This document shows positions 37,245-45,415 of a DNA stretch of 64,000 bases, in pieces. Origin of the DNA: Cupriavidus taiwanensis. GTDB lineage: Bacteria > Pseudomonadota > Gammaproteobacteria > Burkholderiales > Burkholderiaceae. Made by a program: the position numbers and the translations under genes. The stretch is from the NCBI RefSeq assembly GCF_900250115.1, contig NZ_LT984803.1, positions 1,949,583 through 2,013,582 on the forward strand, read 5' to 3'. The notes beneath the pieces were generated by a model, which was given only the letters and a program-made list of their open reading frames with translations, searched no databases and was not told the origin of the DNA. Every line of letters starts with the position of its first letter. Positions within the stretch are counted from its first letter, which is position 1.

Positions 37245-38636
37245 TCAGGTGTCGTTGTCGAAGAAGGCCGGTCCGCCGCTGAAGTTGTCGAACTTCGTAA
37301 ACTGGCCGAGGAAGGTCAGGCGCACGGTGCCGATCGGGCCGTTACGCTGCTTGCCGATGATGATTTCGGCGGTGCCCTTGTCCTGCGAGTCGGCGTTATA
37401 GACTTCGTCGCGGTAGATGAACAGGATCACGTCGGCATCCTGTTCGATAGCGCCCGATTCGCGCAGGTCGGACATCACCGGGCGCTTGTTGGGACGCTGT
37501 TCCAGGCTTCGGTTCAGCTGCGACAGCGCGATCACCGGGCAATTCAGCTCCTTCGCCAGGCCCTTCAGCGAACGGGAGATTTCTGAAATCTCGGTGGCGC
37601 GGTTCTCGCCGCCGCCGGAGCCCGACATCAGCTGCAGGTAGTCGATGATGATCAGGCCCAGCTGCCCGCACTGGCGCGCCAGGCGCCGCGAGCGCGCGCG
37701 CAGTTCCATCGGGTTCAGCGCCGGGGTTTCGTCGATGAACAGCTGGGTGTCGTTCATGCGCTGGATCGCATGCGTCAGCCGCGGCCAGTCCTCGTCGAGC
37801 AGGCGCCCGGTGCGCAGCCGGTGCTGGTCGAGCCGGCCGACCGAGCCCAGCATACGCATGGCCAGCTGCGTGCCCGCCATTTCCATGGAGAACACCGCCA
37901 CCGGCAGGCCCTGCTCCACCGCCACGTGCTCGCCGATGTTCAGCGAGAACGCGGTCTTGCCCATCGACGGGCGGCCGGCGACGATGACCAGGTCGCCCGG
38001 CTGCATGCCGCTGGTCATCTTGTCCAGGTCGATGAAGCCGGTAGGCACGCCGGTGACATCGGTGGTCGAATCGCGGTGATACAGCTCGTCGATGCGCTCC
38101 ACCACCTGGGTCAGCAGCGGCTGGATTTCCTGGAAGCCCTTCTGTCCGCGCGAGCCCTCTTCGGCAATCGCGAAGACCTTGGATTCGGCCTCGTCGAGCA
38201 GCTCGCGCACCTCGCGACCCTTGGGCGCGAACGCGGCCGAGGCGATATCGTCGGCCACCGTCACCAGCTTGCGCAGCACCGAGCGCTCGCGCACGATCTC
38301 CGCATAGCGGCGGATATTGGCCGCGCTGGGGGTGTTCTGCGCCAGCGAATTCAGGTACGCCAGCCCGCCCACCTCTTCGGCCTTGCCGGCCACCTGCAGC
38401 ATTTCGTAGACCGTGATCACGTCGGCCGGCTTCGTCGCCGAGATCAACCGGGCGATGCTCTGGAAGATCATCCGGTGGTCGAAACGGTAGAAATCCGCCT
38501 CGGAAAGAAAGTCCGCGATGCGGTCCCAGGCGGCATTGTCCAGCAGCAGGCCACCCAGCACCGATTGCTCGGCTTCGATGGAGTGCGGCGGGACCTTGAG
38601 GTTATCGAGTTGAGGGTCGGCGACGGGCGCGTTCAT
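37245..38636 (-). CDS. dnaB: Replicative DNA helicase DnaB
   Basis: 463-residue hexameric helicase of the replisome. N-terminal helical domain (PHSIEAEQSVLGGLLLDN) and C-terminal RecA-like domain with Walker A GRPSMGKTAF near residue 220 and LIIIDYLQLM as Walker B. DnaB signature segments RSLKGLAKELNCPVIALSQLNR are present. No inteins. The ATG at 38636 has no Shine-Dalgarno and a TATAAT eight bases upstream. It follows rplI, separated by a terminator. Confidence 0.96.
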   Translation of the reverse strand: MNAPVADPQLDNLKVPPHSIEAEQSVLGGLLLDNAAWDRIADFLSEADFYRFDHRMIFQSIARLISATKPADVITVYEMLQVAGKAEEVGGLAYLNSLAQNTPSAANIRRYAEIVRERSVLRKLVTVADDIASAAFAPKGREVRELLDEAESKVFAIAEEGSRGQKGFQEIQPLLTQVVERIDELYHRDSTTDVTGVPTGFIDLDKMTSGMQPGDLVIVAGRPSMGKTAFSLNIGEHVAVEQGLPVAVFSMEMAGTQLAMRMLGSVGRLDQHRLRTGRLLDEDWPRLTHAIQRMNDTQLFIDETPALNPMELRARSRRLARQCGQLGLIIIDYLQLMSGSGGGENRATEISEISRSLKGLAKELNCPVIALSQLNRSLEQRPNKRPVMSDLRESGAIEQDADVILFIYRDEVYNADSQDKGTAEIIIGKQRNGPIGTVRLTFLGQFTKFDNFSGGPAFFDNDT

Positions 38637-38644
38637 GGGGTGGG

Positions 38645-38650
38645 ATTATA
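38645..38650 (-). promoter_or_regulatory. TATAAT close to the dnaB start (putative leaderless promoter)
   Basis: A perfect TATAAT on the minus strand ends eight bases before the dnaB ATG. Transcription would begin at or next to the start codon. The -35 position has no good match. Confidence 0.45.
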
Positions 38651-38713
38651 ACGGCGAGCGGACACACTTCGCCGGACATTTGGCGACAGCACGGTCCAAG
38701 GCAGGCGGGCAAC

Positions 38714-38746
38714 AAAAAAGGCAGGAGCCCGGGCTCCTGCCTTTTT
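38714..38746. terminator. Bidirectional terminator between rplI and dnaB
   Basis: GGCAGGAGCCC immediately followed by GGGCTCCTGCC (38720-38741), flanked by AAAAAA and TTTTT. It ends the rpsF-priB-rpsR-rplI transcript on the minus strand. Confidence 0.9.
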
Positions 38747-38801
38747 GCAATGCAGCTTGCGGCTTCGGCCGGCGCGGCGCGCCGGCCGGGGCGGCGCGTC
38801 C

Positions 38802-39254
38802 TTAGACGCTCTCGCCCACCACCGACACGGTCACGTCGACCACGACGTCGGTGTGCAGCGCAACGCTGACCGGGTGGTCGCCAACCGTCTTCAGCGGACC
38901 GTTCGGCAGGCGAACCTGCCCCTTTTCCAGCTTGTAGCCTTGGCCAGCCAGGGCTTCAGCGATGTCGGCATTGGTCACCGAACCGAACAGGCGGCCGTCC
39001 ACACCCGACTTCTGGGTGATCTGGACGGTCAGGCCGTTCAGCTTCTCGCCTTCGGCTTGCGCGGCGGCCAGCTTCTCGGCAGCGGCCTTTTCCAGCTCGG
39101 CGCGCTTGACTTCGAATTCGGCGATCGCGCTTTGCGTGGCGCGGCGGGCCTTCTTGCCCGGGATCAGGAAATTACGGGCGTAACCGTCCTTCACCTTGAC
39201 GATGTCACCGAGGTTGCCCAGGTTGACGACTTTTTCCAGCAGAATGATTTGCAT
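38802..39254 (-). CDS. rplI: 50S ribosomal protein L9
   Basis: 150 residues. The N-terminal [32 protein letters not shown] is the classic L9 rRNA-binding domain. It continues through the long connecting helix ([17 protein letters not shown]) to the C-terminal domain. Last gene of the S6 operon, 31 bases after rpsR. Confidence 0.98.
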   Translation of the reverse strand: MQIILLEKVVNLGNLGDIVKVKDGYARNFLIPGKKARRATQSAIAEFEVKRAELEKAAAEKLAAAQAEGEKLNGLTVQITQKSGVDGRLFGSVTNADIAEALAGQGYKLEKGQVRLPNGPLKTVGDHPVSVALHTDVVVDVTVSVVGESV

Positions 39255-39285
39255 CGTGTTCTCTCCTTACGGACCTAGGGCTTGA

Positions 39286-39564
39286 TCAGTTCTTGTGCAG
39301 GTCGGTGTACGGCATCAGCGCGAGGAAACGCGCGCGCTTGATGGCCGTATCGAGCTGACGCTGATAGTGAGCCTTGGTACCGGTCAGGCGGGCCGGCGTG
39401 ATCTTGCCGTTGTCGCCGATGAAGTCCTTCAGGGTGTCCAGATCCTTGTAGTCGATCTGTTCGACGCCAGCCACGGTGAAGCGGCAGAAGCGCTTGCGCT
39501 TGAACAGCGGATTCTGTTGCTGGAAGCGCTTCTTGTTCTTGTTGTCACGTTTGACGAATGCCAT
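39286..39564 (-). CDS. rpsR: 30S ribosomal protein S18
   Basis: 92 residues. [19 protein letters not shown] and the C-terminal [29 protein letters not shown] are fully typical of S18. It begins three bases after priB. S18 with S6 is expected to bind the operon leader at 40352-40381. Confidence 0.98.
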
Positions 39565-39567
39565 GAT

Positions 39568-39867
39568 TCAATCCTTTTCGAATGCTTTACATCCAGTGAT
39601 GTGAAAGACGAGAGCCTTGCTGTTGCGGTGCTTGCGGGCCAGGAATCCTTCGCAGTCGAGCAGCGTGCCGAGCGGTAGCCGCTCCAGACGCTGGCCAACC
39701 TGGCCGATCCCCATCGCAGCGATTGCAAATTCGACCTGCCGCGGCGTGTGCGCCTCGACGGCCTCGCCGCTGTACTGCAGGATGCAGTTCACGACGGGGA
39801 CCCCGGCCGGGGTATAGCGCAGGGCATCGCGTTCGGCCAGGGTGGCGGCAAGCCGAAGCTGGTTCAA
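39568..39867 (-). CDS. priB: Primosomal replication protein N (PriB)
   Basis: 99-residue single-stranded DNA-binding OB-fold protein that helps PriA restart replication. NQLRLAATLAERDALRYTPAGVPVVNC matches betaproteobacterial PriB. The start is a TTG at 39867 with AAGAGG seven bases upstream; another TTG at 39891 is in frame but has no ribosome site. The rpsF-priB-rpsR-rplI order is conserved. Confidence 0.93.
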   Translation of the reverse strand: MNQLRLAATLAERDALRYTPAGVPVVNCILQYSGEAVEAHTPRQVEFAIAAMGIGQVGQRLERLPLGTLLDCEGFLARKHRNSKALVFHITGCKAFEKD

Positions 39868-39956
39868 CGCGGGGCCTCTTGCTGGTTGCAATCGTTGCGG
39901 CTTGCACTCGTGCCCTGGCCGACGCTGTCAGCCACGGCGCGCACCGCAGTCCGCAC

Positions 39957-40331
39957 TCAGGCGGCCTGGCCTTCGGTGGTCGTTTGCGCGGCCTTGCGGG
40001 CTTCTTCGCGCTGCACTTCCTTCATCATCGGCGAAGGTGCGGTCTCGGCCTTCTTGGTCTGCACGATCAGGTGGCGCAGGACGGCGTCGTTGAACTTGAA
40101 CGCGTGTTCCAGTTCAGCCAGGGTTTCCTTGCCGCATTCGATGTTCAGGCAAACGTAGTGGGCCTTGGCCAGCTTCTGGATCATGTAAGCCATCTGGCGA
40201 CGGCCCCAGTCTTCCACGCGGTGAACGTTGCCGTTCTGCGAGGTCACGAGCTGCTTGTAGCGCTCGATCATGGCCGGCACTTGTTCGCTCTGGTCCGGGT
40301 GGACGATGAAGACGATTTCGTAATGACGCAT
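39957..40331 (-). CDS. rpsF: 30S ribosomal protein S6
   Basis: 124 residues starting [19 protein letters not shown], with [22 protein letters not shown]. The C-terminal tail ([19 protein letters not shown]) is longer than in E. coli but normal for Burkholderiales. AAAAGGAGCG upstream supports the ATG at 40331. First gene of its operon, under the promoter at 40400-40429. Confidence 0.98.
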   Translation of the reverse strand: MRHYEIVFIVHPDQSEQVPAMIERYKQLVTSQNGNVHRVEDWGRRQMAYMIQKLAKAHYVCLNIECGKETLAELEHAFKFNDAVLRHLIVQTKKAETAPSPMMKEVQREEARKAAQTTTEGQAA

Positions 40332-40351
40332 TGACGCTCCTTTTGGGATTA

Positions 40352-40381
40352 GCCACCCGGGCGTCACGAGTCCGGTGTGGC
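40352..40381 (-). promoter_or_regulatory. S6:S18 ribosomal leader hairpin
   Basis: In the rpsF 5' UTR the minus strand can form GCCAC (40381-40377) with GTGGC (40356-40352), then an internal asymmetry and CCGG/CCGG closing the apical part. An exposed CACCGGA-like element sits in the loop. This matches my recollection of the S6:S18 leader motif that binds the two proteins and autoregulates the operon. Confidence 0.6.
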
Positions 40382-40399
40382 AAGGTTGAATAGCCTTAA

Positions 40400-40429
40400 A
40401 TTATAGCCCGCCGCGCGCCAATGACGCAA
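40400..40429 (-). promoter_or_regulatory. rpsF operon promoter
   Basis: On the minus strand TTGCGT (40429-40424), 18-base spacer, TATAAT (40405-40400). The start site is expected near 40393, giving a leader of about 60 bases that contains the S6:S18 hairpin. Confidence 0.75.
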
Positions 40430-40450
40430 GCCGCTGATTTCACGGGCAAA

Positions 40451-41443
40451 TCACGCGCTGGCAAAGACCGCCTGCAGCCGCGCCGGGTCGCACGCCAGCC
40501 CCGCATCCGCCGCCAGCGCCAGCGCCAGCAGCACGCGCGCCTTATAGGGATTGAGGTCCGCCGCGGACACGAACACACCGTCGGCAGGACTCGGTTGCGG
40601 CGGAATCGCCACATGCCCCGCACCGGTACGCGAACTGCGCACCACCGCCACCCCGGCCGCCGCGGCGTCGGCAAGGGCCGCCGCCAGCACCTCATGGACC
40701 GAGCCATTGCCGGCCGCCGCCACGACCAGACCAGCGACGCCGGCCTGCACCAGCGCATCCACCGCCACCCTGCCCGGCTGGGCGTAGCTGGCAACGATTT
40801 CCACCACCGGCCACGCCGCCGGCATCGGCCCGACGGTCATCGCCGCGCGGGGCGTCCGCGCAAAACGCAGGTAGTCGTCCTGGACGAAACCCAGCGGCCC
40901 ACACGGCGAGACAAAGGCGTCGACCGACGAGGTATGCGCCTTGGCCACATCGCGTGCCGCATGGATCTGCTGATTCAGCACCACCAGCACACCCTTGCCG
41001 CGCGCATCCGGATGGGCGGCGACACGTACCGCATCCAGCAGGTTCAGCGGCCCGTCGGCCGACAGCGACGTCGACGGACGCATCGCCGCGGTCAGCACCA
41101 CTGGCACCGGGCACGCTTGGGTCAGGTGCAGCGCCATCGCAGTTTCTTCGAGCGTGTCGGTGCCGTGCGTGATCACGATGCCGGCAATGTCAGGCTGCGC
41201 CGACCAGTGCTCGACCCGGGCCGCGAGCGTTTGCCACAGCGCGAAGGTCATGTCCTTGCTGTCGACCTGCGCCACCTGCTCGGCCTCGATGCGAGCCACC
41301 ACCTGCAGCGGCGGCACCGCGGCCAGCAAGGTGGCCACCGGCACGGTCGCCGCCTGGTAGCGGGCGCTGCTGGCGGCGCTGCCGGACGCGCCGGCGATGG
41401 TGCCGCCAGTGGCCAATACGACGATGCGAGGCAATTGGGTCAT
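40451..41443 (-). CDS. L-asparaginase
   Basis: 330 residues. The two catalytic Thr motifs are present: ATGGTIAG (11-18) with Thr12, and THGTDTLEE (92-100). The Ser/Lys partners lie in DSKDM and later. The ATG at 41443 directly starts MTQLPRIVVLATGG; no signal peptide is present, so this is a cytoplasmic enzyme despite sequence closer to the type II group. No transporter gene is adjacent, and the gene is divergent from lexA. Confidence 0.9.
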   Translation of the reverse strand: MTQLPRIVVLATGGTIAGASGSAASSARYQAATVPVATLLAAVPPLQVVARIEAEQVAQVDSKDMTFALWQTLAARVEHWSAQPDIAGIVITHGTDTLEETAMALHLTQACPVPVVLTAAMRPSTSLSADGPLNLLDAVRVAAHPDARGKGVLVVLNQQIHAARDVAKAHTSSVDAFVSPCGPLGFVQDDYLRFARTPRAAMTVGPMPAAWPVVEIVASYAQPGRVAVDALVQAGVAGLVVAAAGNGSVHEVLAAALADAAAAGVAVVRSSRTGAGHVAIPPQPSPADGVFVSAADLNPYKARVLLALALAADAGLACDPARLQAVFASA

Positions 41444-41582
41444 GGGAGCGCGCAAGAATATTGTTCTGGATAGAGGAAACGCGATTGTAGCGGGCGCATG
41501 CGCCCTGCCGCAGCCTGGATCAGGCGCCGCGACCGGCGTCCATGCGACACGCCTCAAAATTCTGCTTGCACTGACGCCGATA

Positions 41583-41598
41583 CTGTATAAAATCACAG
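41583..41598 (+). promoter_or_regulatory. SOS (LexA) box 1
   Basis: CTGT-ATAAAATC-ACAG fits the CTGT-N8-ACAG operator. It overlaps an AT-rich core (TATAAA) likely to be the lexA -10. Confidence 0.88.
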
Positions 41599-41602
41599 CA
41601 TA

Positions 41603-41618
41603 CTGTTTAAACATACAG
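41603..41618 (+). promoter_or_regulatory. SOS (LexA) box 2
   Basis: CTGT-TTAAACAT-ACAG, whose first base lies exactly 20 bases after the first base of box 1. The two face the same side of the helix, allowing cooperative LexA binding. Confidence 0.88.
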
Positions 41619-41697
41619 TGCCGGCGCACCGGATACTGGAGAGCGGAGCAAATTCTCCTCTAACCAGGCCAGCGGCCCTGCACGGAACGGCGATCCC

Positions 41698-42351
41698 ATG
41701 GCGACCCTGACACCCCGGCAGCAGCAGATTTTCGACCTGATCCGCAACACGATCCGCCGTACCGGCTTCCCGCCTACCCGCGCCGAGATCGCAGCGGAGT
41801 TCGGTTTCTCCTCGCCCAATGCCGCGGAAGAACATCTGCGGGCGCTGGCCCGCAAGGGCGTGATCGAACTGACGCCGGGCGCATCGCGCGGCATCCGCCT
41901 GAAGGTGTCGCGCAGCGATTCGGAACTGCCGGACCAGTTCTCTTTGCCGATGGCCGGTGTATTGCAGTTGACGCTGCCGCTGGTGGGCCGCGTCGCAGCC
42001 GGCAGCCCCATCCTGGCCGCCGAGCATATTGACCGGCAGTATCAGGTCGATGCGTCGGTCTTCGATGAGCGCCCGGATTATCTGCTGCGCGTGCGCGGGC
42101 TGAGCATGCGGGACGCCGGCATCCTCGACGGCGACCTGCTCGCCGTGCGCCGCGCCAGCGAGGCCGCCAACGGCAAGATCGTGGTGGCGCGACTGGGCGA
42201 CGACGTCACCGTCAAGCGCCTGCAGAGGCGCGGCGGCCATATCGAACTGATTGCCGAGAATCCCGACTTCACCAACATCATCGTCGAGCCCGGTGAGGAG
42301 TTTTCTCTCGAAGGCATCGCCGTCGGGCTGATCCGCTCTTCCGGCTTCTAG
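41698..42351 (+). CDS. lexA: LexA repressor
   Basis: 217 residues. The N-terminal winged helix includes [14 protein letters not shown] and [26 protein letters not shown]. The autocleavage site is the Ala-Gly in RVAAGSP. The catalytic Ser is in [10 protein letters not shown] and the Lys in [10 protein letters not shown]. Length is slightly above the E. coli protein. Two SOS boxes 100 bases upstream show autoregulation. Confidence 0.97.
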   Translation: MATLTPRQQQIFDLIRNTIRRTGFPPTRAEIAAEFGFSSPNAAEEHLRALARKGVIELTPGASRGIRLKVSRSDSELPDQFSLPMAGVLQLTLPLVGRVAAGSPILAAEHIDRQYQVDASVFDERPDYLLRVRGLSMRDAGILDGDLLAVRRASEAANGKIVVARLGDDVTVKRLQRRGGHIELIAENPDFTNIIVEPGEEFSLEGIAVGLIRSSGF

Positions 42352-42465
42352 CCGGGCACCATCGCGGGCATTCCGCCCGCACGGGCCCACCCGCTTCCAT
42401 TGCTTTGCAGACGCCGCCCGGCTTGCCGGGTGTTGACCCCGCTTTGCCTAAAAAGAGGTGCCACC

Positions 42466-42636
42466 ATGCCGCAAATCCACCACGTCGCCGCCCGCCGTCC
42501 GGTCAAGCCCGTGCCGTTTCGCCAGAGCAAAGGCGTACGCGTCTATCAGGGTACGCAGCGTCGCACCATGGTCGGCAGCATGGCGGCAATCTGCCGCATG
42601 CTGGAACTTGAAACCACCGAAAAGCTGGCCGCCTGA
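42466..42636 (+). CDS. Small basic protein, unknown
   Basis: 56 residues, strongly basic at the N-terminus (HHVAARRPVKPVPFRQSKGVRVYQG), ending ICRMLELETTEKLAA. The AAAGAGG ten bases before the ATG and the codon use support a real gene. The TQRRTMVGSMAAICRMLELET half looks helical. It lies 114 bases after lexA on the same strand; I cannot say whether it is an SOS gene. Confidence 0.6.
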   Translation: MPQIHHVAARRPVKPVPFRQSKGVRVYQGTQRRTMVGSMAAICRMLELETTEKLAA

Positions 42637-42681
42637 CTGATATCGGCAGACGCTTGCCGCATCGCCGGGGCCCTGTCCCGC

Positions 42682-43059
42682 TCAGCTACGCGCGCACGCC
42701 TTGGCTTCGGCTTCCAGTTCAGTCGGCGTCAGCTGGGGAAACCAGGCATCGGTCTTGCGCAATTCCAGCGTCGTGCCGTCGGCCTGTGCCGTCAGAGAAA
42801 TCAGGTAGGCGTACTGATATTCACCACTTGTCGCGCTCTGGCCGATGCGGATCTCGGTCTGGTTTTTCGCCGGCAGCTGGACCAGCGTAGCCTCGTCACC
42901 GAGATTGTTGCGCAGGCATTTCGCGACCTCGGCCATCTTGACCGGCGTAAACAGTCGCATCGGCGGGCGAGCGCGGACGTCCTTCTCCGAAGTGCCAGTG
43001 GCACAGCCTGCCACCATGGTTGCCATCGCTACGCCAATCAGTGCCGTTCGAACCAACAT
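42682..43059 (-). CDS. Small lipoprotein, unknown
   Basis: 125 residues. N-terminal signal with lipobox VAGC near residue 19 (MLVRTALIGVAMATMVAGC). The mature part has KMAEVAKCLRNNLGDEATLVQ, then ISLTAQADGTTLELRKTDAWFP. A second Cys (about 49) and a third near the C-terminus (KACARS) may pair. No family recognised. It is convergent with the 56-residue gene, 45 bases away. Confidence 0.75.
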   Translation of the reverse strand: MLVRTALIGVAMATMVAGCATGTSEKDVRARPPMRLFTPVKMAEVAKCLRNNLGDEATLVQLPAKNQTEIRIGQSATSGEYQYAYLISLTAQADGTTLELRKTDAWFPQLTPTELEAEAKACARS

Positions 43060-43422
43060 ACCGCCCCCGAGGAATGCAAAACGGCGGCCCTGAAAGGCCG
43101 CCGGGTGCGCATTTTAACGCGCACGCGCGCCTGGCGCCATCTCGATTTTCGCGCCATGAATCCGCAGTGGTTTTTGGCATTGCGATGCGCTCACCGGCGC
43201 TTGCACTCGACCTTCTCTTGGAATTCCTTGTCGCGCTTCCACTCGCGCTCGGTGAGGCGCAGCAGACCTTGGCGCGGTGGCCTATACTCACGTCTTCGCG
43301 CGGGCGGGCCACTCGCTGTGCGTGTGGCTACTGCGAGGTGCCGTGGCCTGCATATGCCATGGCATTGCGTCCCTCCCTTGCGACGCCGCCGCGCCCGTAC
43401 CGCCTCCAATCGCTGTATTTCC
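43060..43422. other. Region upstream of dusA
   Basis: 363 bases. Contains a strong hairpin CGGCGGCC-CTGAAA-GGCCGCCG (43082-43103), followed on the minus strand by TTTTGC just before the lipoprotein start. On the minus strand 43193-43270 also carries a stretch with good codon pattern ending LTEREWKRDKEFQEKVECKRR, but without a start codon that I trust. No promoter for dusA is obvious. Confidence 0.4.
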
Positions 43423-44436
43423 ATGAACGTAAATCCCCGCCGCATTTCGGTTGCGCCGATGATGGACTGGACCGACCGTCATTGCCGCATGTTCCACCGC
43501 CAGCTCAGCCGCCACACCTGGCTGTATACGGAGATGGTGACCACCGGCGCGCTGCTGCATGGCGACGTGCCGCGCCACCTCGACTTCGATGCGGCCGAGC
43601 ACCCGGTCGCATTGCAGCTGGGCGGCAGCGAGCCAGCCGATCTCGCCATGGCGGCGAAGCTGGGCCAGCAGTGGGGCTATGCGGAAATCAACCTGAACTG
43701 CGGCTGCCCGTCCGAGCGCGTGCAGCGCGGCGCCTTCGGTGCCTGCCTGATGGCAGAACCGGAACTGGTGGCTGACTCCGTAAAGGCGATGCGTGATGCG
43801 GTGGAAATTCCCGTGACCGTAAAACATCGCATCGGCATCGACAAGATCGAGCACTACGATTTCGTTCGCGATTTTGTCGGCAAGGTGGCGCAGGCGGGCT
43901 GCGGCACGTTTATCGTGCACGCCCGCAATGCGATCCTCAAAGGCCTGAGCCCGAAGGAAAACCGGGAGATTCCGCCGCTGCGCTATGAGGTGGCATACCA
44001 GCTCAAGCGTGAATTCCCGGAGCTTGAGATCCTGATCAACGGCGGCATCGTCAGCCATGACGAAATCGCCGCCCATCTGGAGCACGTCGATGGCGTCATG
44101 ATCGGGCGCGAGGCGTATCACCAGCCGTACATCCTTGCGGAAATGGACGCGCGCTTCTATGGCGATACCAGTACGCCGGTGCCGTCGCGGCTGGATGTCG
44201 AACTGGCGATGCAGCGTTATATCGGCGACGTGGTTGAGCAAGGCGGATATATGGGTGCCGTGACACGGCACATGCTCGGCCTGCATCGAGGCATCGCGGG
44301 CGGACGTGGCTGGCGTCGCGTGCTGTCCGATGCGAAGCGCATGCACGCCGCGCGCACGCGGGCCGAGGTGGAGGCGCTGTTCGAAGAAGCGCGCGCGCAT
44401 CTGCGCCCGCACGCGCAAGAGCCGCTGGCCGCGTAA
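43423..44436 (+). CDS. dusA: tRNA-dihydrouridine synthase DusA
   Basis: 337-residue FMN enzyme reducing uridines 20/20a in tRNA. The start MNVNPRRISVAPMMDWTDRHCR is the DusA form. The catalytic loop LNCGCPSERVQRGAFGACLM carries the active Cys95. FIVHARNAILKGLSPKENR and INGGI are the FMN phosphate region. DusA-type (not B/C) is supported by TEMVTTGALLHGD and the LKGLSPKENREIPPLRY stretch. The ATG at 43423 is at the family N-terminus. Confidence 0.95.
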   Translation: MNVNPRRISVAPMMDWTDRHCRMFHRQLSRHTWLYTEMVTTGALLHGDVPRHLDFDAAEHPVALQLGGSEPADLAMAAKLGQQWGYAEINLNCGCPSERVQRGAFGACLMAEPELVADSVKAMRDAVEIPVTVKHRIGIDKIEHYDFVRDFVGKVAQAGCGTFIVHARNAILKGLSPKENREIPPLRYEVAYQLKREFPELEILINGGIVSHDEIAAHLEHVDGVMIGREAYHQPYILAEMDARFYGDTSTPVPSRLDVELAMQRYIGDVVEQGGYMGAVTRHMLGLHRGIAGGRGWRRVLSDAKRMHAARTRAEVEALFEEARAHLRPHAQEPLAA

Positions 44437-44646
44437 GCGCGCACCGCCTGGTGCCGTGCCGAGACTGCGCTCTAACTTCGAATCGTGAAAATATGCATAG
44501 CGGCGCGCGGGTTCCGCGCGCCGCACATGGATGCCGGATCGCCCGGAAACCGGCGCCCGGAAAGGGATTCCCCTAATTCGCTGAGGCAGGGCACTTTCTT
44601 ACACTGTGCCTGCCCTCGAATACAGGGCTTTCTTCAACTGATTATT

Positions 44647-44672
44647 AGCCCGCTCCGGCGGGCTTTTTTTTC
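44647..44672 (+). terminator. Intrinsic terminator (dusA 3' end or small RNA)
   Basis: GCCCGC-TCCG-GCGGGC (44648-44663) followed by nine T. It lies 210 bases beyond the dusA stop. Confidence 0.88.
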
Positions 44673-44780
44673 GTCGGCGATCTCGTGCTGCGGCATCGCT
44701 CTTCGTTTACCCGAATGGCGCGTTACCCGCATGGCGGTTACAGTGCAACGGCCTTCAGGGCATTTGAGATCGCTAAAGTT

Positions 44781-44808
44781 AAGAGTCCGCGCTGCGGACT
44801 CTTTTTTT
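44781..44808 (+). terminator. Second orphan intrinsic terminator
   Basis: AGAGTCCGC-GCT-GCGGACTCT (44782-44802) followed by seven T. Only about 110 bases separate it from the previous terminator, with no ORF between, which calls for a short transcript of its own. Confidence 0.85.
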
Positions 44809-44909
44809 GCGCGCTCGCCCGGCACCACCTTGACGAACGGATTTGGCCAGGCTTCCGCTCAGGCGTTCCATCGGCCCCGCAAGATTCTGCTCGATGGGCA
44901 TCGCCATGG

Positions 44910-45065
44910 CTATCGCGTATGGCTGATGCCGATGTCGAGCGTGCCGTAAGTCGTGATGCTCGATTCCCTGCCGTCGGCAGCGCCGCCCGCAGCGCATCCG
45001 CCGAGCAAGGCGGCCAGTGTCGCAACGGCAAGAACCCTCGTCCTCCATCTACACTTGTTCTGCAT
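44910..45065 (-). CDS. Small lipoprotein with porin-like N-terminal strand
   Basis: 51 residues. Signal with lipobox LGGC (MQNKCRWRTRVLAVATLAAL, then LGGC), then a short mature part ending SSITTYGTLDIGISHTR. That end closely resembles the first strand of Burkholderiales porins (SSVTLYGTLDxGI). AGGGAA six bases before the ATG supports translation. It could be a true small lipoprotein or a fragment of a porin gene with a changed leader. On the minus strand, antisense to nothing known. Confidence 0.6.
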   Translation of the reverse strand: MQNKCRWRTRVLAVATLAALLGGCAAGGAADGRESSITTYGTLDIGISHTR

Positions 45066-45415
45066 AGCCTGTTCCCTGCGTTCAATCACGTCGGTTGGGC
45101 TCGCGCGTGGCCGAGAGGTTCCATCGCAGGCATGGCGCGGCGTGGAAACGTCGGCTGGCAAGGGGAAGCAAAAAGAGGCAGGCGGTCCATGGGGCGGGCC
45201 GCCTGACGGGAAGGTCGAGGGGGGTCAATGTCCCTCGCACTCGAGTATCGCTTCGGGCACGTGCCGCATGAACCCTGCAGAGGTAGGGGCTGTGATCAGC
45301 ATATTCTTGGCTGGCAGGCGTGGTCGGAACTCATCCAGGACCCGTGGTACGATTTCCGCAGCTCCCCAGGCGAGATCGGGCACGGTATGCGGACCATCCC
45401 GGCAGGGGACGCAGC
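45066..45415. other. Intergenic region, no gene seen
   Basis: 350 bases between the small lipoprotein and the 92-residue gene. It holds a 7-bp stem CAGGCGG/CCGCCTG (45179-45205) with a weak T-tract on the minus strand, and presumably both divergent promoters. Nothing else is supportable. Confidence 0.4.

Larger units (their letters stand above)
44437..44909. other. Gene-free region with two plus-strand terminators
   Basis: 473 bases after dusA. It holds a perfect 11-bp hairpin GCGGCGCGCGG-GTT-CCGCGCGCCGC (44500-44524) without T-tract, a bulged hairpin GGCAG(G)GCAC / GTGCCTGCC (44585-44614), and terminators at 44647 and 44781. No ORF here is supportable. The layout suggests one or two small RNAs, or 3' UTR-derived RNA from dusA. 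Confidence 0.5.

Noticed and set aside
41566..41591. lexA promoter TTGCAC with TATAAA
   Set aside because: Spacing is only 14 bases, too short for sigma-70; the real -35 is unclear, so only the SOS boxes are annotated.
45179..45205. Minus-strand terminator CAGGCGG/CCGCCTG
   Set aside because: Short stem, long loop, four bases between stem and T-run, and no minus-strand gene upstream that needs it.
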